DNA of 36,416 bases. Origin: a virus. Below, piece by piece: positions 30,090 through 36,416 of the stretch; the stretch's first letter is position 1, and each line of letters opens with the position of its first letter. The position numbers and the translations under genes are program-made. Where the stretch lies: positions 1 to 36,416 of IMG/VR virus record IMGVR_UViG_3300023181_000058. One strand, given 5' to 3'. Under the pieces are notes generated by a model. That model made no database searches, was not told the origin of the DNA, and worked only from the letters and a program-made list of their open reading frames with translations.

Positions 30090-32386
30090 TAGAGATTTAC
30101 CGCAAAGGTTTTAGACTTGATATACCCAGCACCCAGGTAGTAACGTTTAAGAAAGCGCAAAACCTTAATGGTGTACAAAACCGCTATAGTTACTCTAATA
30201 CTCTTTCAATAGAAAAGACAACCAATAACAAGAGGTTGCTTGATCTTACCGATTTACCTATGGGTAAAGCCCAAACCATGCAAAACGGTTACGAGGTGGA
30301 CGTGGTTTTGAACGGGTCTATACAACTACGTAACCAAATACTTAAGATTACCAAAGAATCACGCGATAAAGTAGATTTATACCTACTCTTTTCTGAGAGT
30401 AGCCTTGTCGCTACTCTGAAAGCTACGTATATTAACGAGGTTGTAAAGGATATAAAGTATAAAAAGACCCGTGACGACTTTGCTACACGTGCCTTTTTTG
30501 GCTTTGATACTATAACACCCTCGGTTTTTGTGCAAACACAGTCCCCGGCAGGGCAGTACGTAGCCGAGGAGATGCCTCTGCTTATTAATTTGCAGTGGCT
30601 GGTATTAAAGATGTTTACCGATAACGGTTATACGGTGTACGGGGATTTCACGCTTGACAGCAACACTATAAAAGAGTACTACGTAGCCCCTAATCAGGGG
30701 GTTTACCAGGTTTATAGTGGTAGCGGCGACGGTTTCTCTCCGGTGTTTGACGCCAACCTTACGGCTTTTGATTTGCTTAACCAAACGTTGGCATATTTCA
30801 ACTGCTACGCTACTACTGACGACACTTACCGCACGGTGGTTATAAACCAATGGTCCAACCTCAGTAATTACAAGACGTCTTTTAAAGACTACTCGCGTTT
30901 TTTTGTGGACTATCAGGATTTTACTTTTCAAAGCCGTTTAGCTAAGCGTAACGAAATGAAGTACAGCGATAGCGAGGAGACTTTTAACTCTTATTTTAGC
31001 AACCCCCTGAGCAGCGAGGACAGCGCGACATATCTCGACTCTAAATTTGGCTCAGGTAGTACCATGTTATTTGACGATGCCGAGGTAAACGACGACGGCA
31101 CAATAGCTCTAAGGGCTAACGGGGAACTGGGCGAAAGTTCGGCCATAAGGATATATAAAATATCCCCTGATTATAGCTATTTTTATGTGTATGAGGACGG
31201 CTTTAAAGGCTTTGCTCCGGTACAGGCACGGCGTGCCCTGTCAGTAAGCATGCGCGAGGTGTTTAATACCTTCCATAAAACATATACAGAATTTATCTTA
31301 ACGCCGCTTATCCAAAATGTTATATTTAGGTATGACGATATATTTGCTACCGACTTCTCTATGACAGAGGTTTTTTTCGTTGAGCAGCAGTCGAGCTACT
31401 GGATCCCTTTAGAGATAAACTTCTCTACTAAAAAGGACCAGATAGCCGTTAAATCGATGCTGGTTAAACAAAGAAAAGTGCCAAGCCCTATACTTAATAA
31501 TTTTAACGCTGTACTGCTTAATTTTAGGGAGCGCGTAGTATTTCCTGTTGAATATCTTTTAGCTATGTACCCTGTGCCGCCTAATGAGTACCCCTGGAGT
31601 GAGATAATATTTAAAAGCTATGATCAAAGTAAAAATAGCCTTTACGTTAACGGTGTTTTAGTCCCTGCTAATTCTTTGCCGCAGGCGTTCCCTATAGAGG
31701 GCATAGTTATAGAGTTTGAAGGGGACGAGCCGGGAGACACTATTCCGGACACTTTAACCGACTCTTTATACATACAGGCTATTGATAGTAATGGTGGTAT
31801 ATCTAACGATGCTTACATAACGTTGAAGCATACAGGAGTAGCGATATTGCAAAGCGACTTTATACAAAACGAACCTTACCACTTCGAGCAGCTAAACACA
31901 AATGCCGGAGGCCTAAGAATAAATATAATCGAGTATGTAGTGGGGCCACGCCCTAACCTTAACCAAACTATAACGAGTGTAGGCTTTGTCGATAGGACCG
32001 GCTCAAGCGTTCTCGAGGCTGACGACGATTTTAACCTTGTTGATCCTACCGAGATCTACACTAACGTTAAAGTTACTACGCCGGCATTCAATATGCGCAT
32101 AAGGACGGCTAACATAGGATTAGGCAAGGCGCAAGGACGTGTAAGGCTTATGATCTCTTACGGCACCGCCTTAAACATTATACAGGAGTGGGCGGCTAAC
32201 GATAACACCGATACGGTTATTAACGTGCCCTCTTACACACATACTAACTCTGTATCTGTAGTAGACGAAAAAATAAGAGTTTATTTTTGGATAGATTTTA
32301 AAAATTTAACAGGGTTTAACGGTATAGATTTTCAGCTTGATATAGAGGATTTCGGGGCGACAATAAAAACAACAAAAATATTTTAA
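30086..32386 (+). CDS. Tail-tip protein 2 (large baseplate-like)
   Basis: 766 residues. N-terminal region (about 1-115) contains KGFRLDIPSTQVVTFKKAQNLNG and IQLRNQILKITKESRDKVDLYLL, a pattern seen in Bacteroidota phage tail proteins and reminiscent of Dit/Tal-like hubs. The centre is large and aromatic-rich. The C-terminal about 200 residues form one or two beta-sandwich domains (TPAFNMRIRTANIGLG and VVDEKIRVYFWIDF) that may contact the host or fibres. Gene lies right upstream of the tape measure, where lambda-type phages have chaperones instead. Assigned by size, context and composition. Confidence 0.55.
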   Translation: MIEIYRKGFRLDIPSTQVVTFKKAQNLNGVQNRYSYSNTLSIEKTTNNKRLLDLTDLPMGKAQTMQNGYEVDVVLNGSIQLRNQILKITKESRDKVDLYLLFSESSLVATLKATYINEVVKDIKYKKTRDDFATRAFFGFDTITPSVFVQTQSPAGQYVAEEMPLLINLQWLVLKMFTDNGYTVYGDFTLDSNTIKEYYVAPNQGVYQVYSGSGDGFSPVFDANLTAFDLLNQTLAYFNCYATTDDTYRTVVINQWSNLSNYKTSFKDYSRFFVDYQDFTFQSRLAKRNEMKYSDSEETFNSYFSNPLSSEDSATYLDSKFGSGSTMLFDDAEVNDDGTIALRANGELGESSAIRIYKISPDYSYFYVYEDGFKGFAPVQARRALSVSMREVFNTFHKTYTEFILTPLIQNVIFRYDDIFATDFSMTEVFFVEQQSSYWIPLEINFSTKKDQIAVKSMLVKQRKVPSPILNNFNAVLLNFRERVVFPVEYLLAMYPVPPNEYPWSEIIFKSYDQSKNSLYVNGVLVPANSLPQAFPIEGIVIEFEGDEPGDTIPDTLTDSLYIQAIDSNGGISNDAYITLKHTGVAILQSDFIQNEPYHFEQLNTNAGGLRINIIEYVVGPRPNLNQTITSVGFVDRTGSSVLEADDDFNLVDPTEIYTNVKVTTPAFNMRIRTANIGLGKAQGRVRLMISYGTALNIIQEWAANDNTDTVINVPSYTHTNSVSVVDEKIRVYFWIDFKNLTGFNGIDFQLDIEDFGATIKTTKIF

Positions 32387-32390
32387 GGAT

Positions 32391-35228
32391 ATGGCCGAGG
32401 AGATAGTAATAGGTAAACTTATAATAGACAATACTGATTTAGTCAGGGCGCAGCTCGAGACTAAACAGTCTATTATAGAGGTAGAGACTGCACAGAAAGC
32501 ACTTAAAAAAGAAACTGACGGACTTACTACGGCCAACGAGCAGCAGCTACAGACTTTTATAAGCAATGAGGCTAAATTAAAAAGCCTTAAGGCTGAGTAC
32601 GCCGCAAACCAAAAGACAGTGCTCGAGCTGCAACGCGCACAGTCAGGGCTTGACGCTGCCCTTAAGGAGAACGTCAAGACTCAGGACCAGGCAATAGCAA
32701 ATACTAAAGCTCTTACCGAGGCACGCCGTAAAATCGACACCACTACAGTAGAGGGCACAAAGGCGATAAACGATATTAACGCTAAGATAGATGCAAATAA
32801 TAAGCTCATTAATGGCAGCAGCTCCGCACTCGAGAAACAAAAGGCCAATGTAGGTAACTACCCTCAGCTTATGAGCGCTGTCAGCTCTTCTTTTGGTGGG
32901 GCCACGCAGTCCGTCATAGGCTTCGCCCAAAAAGGTAAAGACATATTAGACGAGTTCGGCGGCACTCTTGACAGGGTTAAGCAGGCACAGGAGGCGAGCG
33001 CAAAAGCTACTCAAGCCTTTGCTGTAGCTAAGCAGATAGAAGTAACAGCGACCGAAGCGTCTAACGCAGCAACCGAGAGAGCGACCGTTATAGGCTTTAG
33101 ATATGCCGCAGGAGAGGCAACGCAGTCCGAAGCCCTTGCGGCTAATACCGTTGCTACTATTGCCAACGCGGAGGCAGAGGCGGCAAAGGCTGCAGCTACA
33201 AGTGCCGGAACTATTGCGACTAACGCAAGTACAATCGCTACTAAGTTGCTTAGTACGGCAATGCTGGGCATTCCTATATTTGCCTTACTTGCCTTACTTG
33301 CACCGCTTATCACGTTTTTAACCAGCACACAGGAGGGTATGGACGCCATAACCTCAGTTACGCGCCCTCTTGTCGCAATATTTGACGCCTTTATAGGTGT
33401 GCTGCAGAGTGTAGGCAAGGACTTAATGGCGGCATTCAGCAACCCTAAAAAGCTGTTAACCGACTTGGTAGAGTTTGTTAAAACAAATCTTATCAACAGG
33501 TTTAAAGCTTTCGGTGTTATACTTGAGGGTATAATTAACCTGGACTTTAAGAAGGTTGCTAACGGTTTCCTGCAAGCCGGTACAGGTGTTGAGAACCTTA
33601 CCGACAAGATAGGAGGTGCGGCCAAAGCTACAAGTAAATTCTTAAGCGACGCGGCAGCTAAAGGTACAGAGATCGACAGACTTACAAAAAGTATAGAGAG
33701 GGCACAGCTTTCATATAATAAGAAACTACAGGAGACAGGCGATTTAATAGACGAACAAAAGCTAAAATCTAAAGATACCTCGTTAAGTTTTAAGGAGCGA
33801 GAGACAGCAGCGCGTGAAATAATACGTCTTACTAAGGACTTGGGTAAAGACGAGGAGAACATAGTTAAGTTACAACTGCAACGCCTTAAGATACAACAGA
33901 CACTAAAGGACACAGGTAATAAAGGCCGTCAGGAGCTTATCGATTTAGAGGGCAAGCTTAACGACGCGCAGGATAGAGGCATAGACGCAGAACTTGAACA
34001 GACAAGAGTTATCGCAGGCGCGCGTAAAGAAGCCGCCCAAAAAGCTAAAGACGCGGCAGACAAAGCCCTACAGGAGGAGCTTAAGCAAAGGCGTAACGCT
34101 ATAGACCTTATTAAACTCGAAGCGGCACAGAGTAACCTGTCTACTGAGCAGAGGCTGGCTAATGCCCAAAAGATTTTCCAACTTGAAAATGAGTTGGCTA
34201 AAAAAAGCACTACAGGCTCCGACCAACAAAAAGCATTACTTGAGAACCGCCAAGCTCTGTCAAGTGAGATCCTGTCAATAGCTGAGGGGCAAATAAATAA
34301 GGAGCTTGAGGCACAGAAAAAAGCCTTCGCAGAGCGTGAAAAAATAACACAGGCAGAAAGAGACGCCGAGATACTAAGCGCGGAGGATCTTGCAAAAGCC
34401 CAAATTCTACTACTCGATAAGACTCTCCTTACAGAGAGGGATTACGCCGAGCAACTCAGGGTAATTAACGAGGGTAAAAACGAGAGTATTGCCTTAGCAA
34501 ATAAATCTTTTGAAGAGGGGGAAGCTGAGCGTAAAAAAGTACAGCTTGAAAACGAGAAAGCCCTTGCCGACGTAGCTTTTCAAATCCGTCTACAAGACTT
34601 GGAGGACAAAGGGCTACTCGAAGGAGAGCTCAGACTGGCGGTGTTAGCAGAGCAGTACGCGAGAGAGCAGGAGCTACTCGACGAGGCTTTAGCCAATAAG
34701 GATATAAGCCAGGAACTATTTAACCAAAAGAAATTATTAAGCGATAAGAAGTACGCCGCAGACACTAAGAAAATTGATAAGGAGCTGGCAAAACAAAAAC
34801 AAGCTAATAACGTCCAAATGGCTAACGACGGTATAAACGCTTTAACCGCCTTGTTCGGAGAGTCTAAAGCTTTGGCGGTTGCCTCGGCTTTAATGAATAC
34901 CTACCAGGGTATTACCGCAGCTTTGAAAGAGCCGACACTTGCGCAGCGAATTATCGGTGTTTCCTTTGCTACTCTTACCGGGTTTGCAGCAGTACGAAAT
35001 ATATTAAGCACTAATAAAGGCTCAAGCACAGCCTCCGGATCAGGTGGAGCGAGTGCGGTCACTACCTCGGGAGCCGGTAACTTTGTAAACTCACAACAGA
35101 CGCAAAATATAGCGACGGTAAGCGAGAGGCCAATAGAGCAAAATACGGTTGTTTCCCCTCCGGTATTAGTGCTGGAACAATTGCAGGAGGTGCAAAACCA
35201 GCAGCTCGTTAAAATAAATAGCGATTAA
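32391..35228 (+). CDS. Tape measure protein
   Basis: 945 residues, predominantly helical and rich in Ala, Glu, Lys and Gln. It has long coiled coils (about 10-165 and 430-800), a hydrophobic membrane-like segment (about 290-314, GIPIFALLALLAPLITFL) and a Ser/Gly/Thr/Gln-rich tail. At the rule of about 0.15 nm per residue the tail would be near 140 nm. It sets tail length and probably enters the host membrane during DNA ejection. No lysin domain or frameshifted chaperone pair was found upstream. Confidence 0.87.
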   Translation: MAEEIVIGKLIIDNTDLVRAQLETKQSIIEVETAQKALKKETDGLTTANEQQLQTFISNEAKLKSLKAEYAANQKTVLELQRAQSGLDAALKENVKTQDQAIANTKALTEARRKIDTTTVEGTKAINDINAKIDANNKLINGSSSALEKQKANVGNYPQLMSAVSSSFGGATQSVIGFAQKGKDILDEFGGTLDRVKQAQEASAKATQAFAVAKQIEVTATEASNAATERATVIGFRYAAGEATQSEALAANTVATIANAEAEAAKAAATSAGTIATNASTIATKLLSTAMLGIPIFALLALLAPLITFLTSTQEGMDAITSVTRPLVAIFDAFIGVLQSVGKDLMAAFSNPKKLLTDLVEFVKTNLINRFKAFGVILEGIINLDFKKVANGFLQAGTGVENLTDKIGGAAKATSKFLSDAAAKGTEIDRLTKSIERAQLSYNKKLQETGDLIDEQKLKSKDTSLSFKERETAAREIIRLTKDLGKDEENIVKLQLQRLKIQQTLKDTGNKGRQELIDLEGKLNDAQDRGIDAELEQTRVIAGARKEAAQKAKDAADKALQEELKQRRNAIDLIKLEAAQSNLSTEQRLANAQKIFQLENELAKKSTTGSDQQKALLENRQALSSEILSIAEGQINKELEAQKKAFAEREKITQAERDAEILSAEDLAKAQILLLDKTLLTERDYAEQLRVINEGKNESIALANKSFEEGEAERKKVQLENEKALADVAFQIRLQDLEDKGLLEGELRLAVLAEQYAREQELLDEALANKDISQELFNQKKLLSDKKYAADTKKIDKELAKQKQANNVQMANDGINALTALFGESKALAVASALMNTYQGITAALKEPTLAQRIIGVSFATLTGFAAVRNILSTNKGSSTASGSGGASAVTTSGAGNFVNSQQTQNIATVSERPIEQNTVVSPPVLVLEQLQEVQNQQLVKINSD

Positions 35229-35252
35229 TGGTATTTATATTATAAAAATTTT

Positions 35253-35260
35253 TACATTTG
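35253..35260 (+). promoter_or_regulatory. Promoter for the capsid gene block
   Basis: TACATTTG matches TAnnTTTG exactly, four bases before ATG 35265. No strong TTTG at -33. It would give a leaderless mRNA for the zinc-ribbon protein and downstream protease, scaffold and capsid genes. Confidence 0.5.
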
Positions 35261-35264
35261 TAAA

Positions 35265-35498
35265 ATGATGGATTTTATCAACGCGTTGGCAAACAGTATA
35301 AAAGGCAATCACACCGAGGAGTCTTTAAGACGCGCTAATATTTGCGCCGCTTGTCCCGAAAAAAGTAAAAAGTTTTATGCGACTTTTGTTGACGCTGAGA
35401 TAAAAGATATTGAGGGCTTTGTTTGTGATAGGTGCTTATGCCCCTTAGCTACAAAAGTCTTTGCAACCGAACCAAAAAACATTTGCCCAAAATGGTAG
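35265..35498 (+). CDS. Small zinc-ribbon protein
   Basis: 77 residues with Cys pairs CAAC (about 26-29) and CDRCLCPL (about 58-65), then ICPKW at the end. The C-x2-C ... C-x2-C-x-C-P-L ... C-P-x-W pattern is a widespread small phage zinc-binding type. Adjacent to the prohead protease and overlapping its start by seven bases; a structural or regulatory role is not known. The second ATG at 35268 is an alternative start. Confidence 0.66.
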   Translation: MMDFINALANSIKGNHTEESLRRANICAACPEKSKKFYATFVDAEIKDIEGFVCDRCLCPLATKVFATEPKNICPKW

Positions 35499-35983
35499 AG
35501 ATAAACGTAATAGGGGAGTTTAACCCGGCCTTAGAGAATAAGTTTACTAAAGATATCTCGGCTTTGAAAAAAGACGATATAGCCGTTTTAAACATAACCT
35601 CGCACGGCGGGCAGTTAGAAGTATTCAAAAGAATGGCTTCTAAAATACTGGCTCTAAAACAACAAGGTGTTAAGATAGCAACCTTTGTACCGGACTACGC
35701 AGAGAGTGCCGGTTTTTTTCTTTTCCTTTTAGGAGACGAAAGAGAGATAGCCGAGGACGCTACCGTACATTACCACGCCCCGAGGGTTAAGCTGGGAGAC
35801 GGTTTCGTCGGGACACTTCAAAACATGAGCGGGATAATGTCAGAGCTTCAAGCTTACCAGGATTTTACCAACTCTATTTTTAAAGCGAGTTGCGATATGG
35901 ATCCCGCGCTTTTCTCTTTATTGGAAAACTCAGAGCTTCCAATGAACAGAACCCACTTACAAACATTAGGAATTATTAATTAA
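35492..35983 (+). CDS. ClpP-like prohead protease
   Basis: 163 residues from ATG 35492, which overlaps the previous stop; an in-frame ATG at 35432 lies in the previous gene and is less likely. ClpP/crotonase fold elements: NITSHGG (34-40, oxyanion-type loop), AESAGFF with nucleophile-like S72, and TVHYHAPR with the probable catalytic His95. The third triad member is not assigned. It should mature the procapsid by cleaving scaffold or capsid protein. Directly followed by the scaffold gene. Confidence 0.85.
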   Translation: MVEINVIGEFNPALENKFTKDISALKKDDIAVLNITSHGGQLEVFKRMASKILALKQQGVKIATFVPDYAESAGFFLFLLGDEREIAEDATVHYHAPRVKLGDGFVGTLQNMSGIMSELQAYQDFTNSIFKASCDMDPALFSLLENSELPMNRTHLQTLGIIN

Positions 35984-35994
35984 ATATTTATACA

Positions 35995-36416
35995 ATGAAA
36001 ATCAAAAACGTTTTTTTGGCTTCGTTACTCACTAAGCTGGGCGCGGATGTTAAAGCGGAATTGATTATCGATGACTCTAACGGGACGTCGCTAACATTCC
36101 CCGAAATATCCGACGTCTCAGAAATTGCTGAGGGTGTTGCCGTAAGTGCCCCGGACGGTACTTATGTAATCGCTAACGGCGAGGACGCTATTACTATAGT
36201 TGTCCTTAGCGGGGTTATCTCAACTATGGAAGTCTCGACTCCTGACGTAGAGGGCTCTACAGACTCAGAACTTGAGACAGTTTTGGAGGCTATCGTGGAG
36301 GAGAACGTAGCTCTTAAAGGAGAGGTTACTGCCCTTAAGGGGGAGTTATCTACTTTTAAAGCTGAGTTTACAGCTCTAAAAGTTGCGCTTAAGCACGACG
36401 ACGGTAAAGTCGCTGC
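35995..36416 (+). CDS. Prohead scaffold-like protein, N-terminal part
   Basis: Starts at ATG 35995, 11 bases after the protease stop, and runs off the right end; the remainder is 1-179. The N-terminal part (KNVFLASLLTKLGADVKAEL) leads to two small beta units with SAPDGTYVIANGEDAITIVV and GVISTMEV, a pattern typical of the scaffold-like proteins next to ClpP proteases in Bacteroidota phages. A Leu-zipper-like coiled coil spans about residues 92-133. It should guide capsid assembly inside the prohead and be removed by the protease. Confidence 0.72.
   Translation, partial: MKIKNVFLASLLTKLGADVKAELIIDDSNGTSLTFPEISDVSEIAEGVAVSAPDGTYVIANGEDAITIVVLSGVISTMEVSTPDVEGSTDSELETVLEAIVEENVALKGEVTALKGELSTFKAEFTALKVALKHDDGKVA
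36284..36416. repeat. Terminal direct repeat, right copy (circular overlap)
   Basis: Right-hand partner of the repeat at 1-133. Its single difference (T36410 against G127) changes a Gly codon to Val in the scaffold gene and lies seven bases from the contig end, which suggests an end-of-contig error or a population variant. Removing one copy leaves a unit of about 36,283 bp. Confidence 0.93.

Noticed and set aside
33011-33913. 300-residue open frame on the minus strand inside the tape measure gene
   Set aside because: It is antisense to a strong coding gene, has low-complexity Ser/Ala/Leu composition typical of shadow frames, and no minus-strand gene is seen elsewhere.

Overview
The window is one essentially complete tailed-phage genome, opened inside a gene. 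The first 133 bases recur as the last 133 (one mismatch), so the molecule is circular or circularly permuted, with a unit of about 36,283 bp. Every credible gene is on the + strand. Promoter-like sites match the Bacteroidetes -7 box TAnnTTTG, and signal peptides and lipoboxes look flavobacterial, so the likely host is a member of the Bacteroidota, probably Flavobacteriia. A 945-residue tape measure and no sheath or baseplate genes suggest a siphovirus. No integrase, excisionase, ParA or plasmid-type replication gene was recognised, so a lytic lifestyle is most likely.

Layout, following the circle from the late promoter at about 25.0 kb. Terminase small and large subunits are followed by small membrane proteins, neck or tail-completion candidates, two large tail-tip proteins and the tape measure (25026-35228). 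Next come a zinc-ribbon protein, a ClpP-type prohead protease, a scaffold spanning the window ends, the major capsid protein, a possible tail tube, the portal and a connector (35265-3849). A BNR/tail-fibre protein and a second exported protein follow (4205-7330), then holin, lysozyme and a probable u-spanin (7335-8951). Tail-tip and tape-measure genes before the capsid genes, and portal after capsid, is not the lambda/HK97 order.

The early module (9264-24489) starts with a small HTH protein. It then carries a Cas4/RecB-like nuclease (DUF2800), an Enc34-type ssDNA-binding protein (DUF2815), a family A DNA polymerase, a prim-pol/VapE helicase, two methyltransferases, a VRR-NUC nuclease, an SNF2-type helicase, a DnaQ exonuclease, two lipoproteins and many small unknown proteins. 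The replication set resembles one common in Firmicutes prophages.

Three noncoding regions exceed 300 bp. Two of them (8952-9263 and 24490-25025) sit at the two late/early boundaries. Each holds a diverged copy of an about 129-bp AT-rich cassette flanked by inward-pointing tandem 9-mers (RTAAACAAT), with more copies of the 9-mer around it. They are candidate origins and/or master control regions. The third (12173-12634) lies between the ssDNA-binding protein and the polymerase. It holds two tRNA-like elements with intact acceptor and T arms but collapsed anticodon halves, and it ends in a long terminator hairpin. A perfect 28-bp repeat containing a 10-bp palindrome lies just after the polymerase and the SNF2 helicase genes, upstream of further promoter-like boxes. 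All functional calls rest on motifs read by eye; no searches were run.
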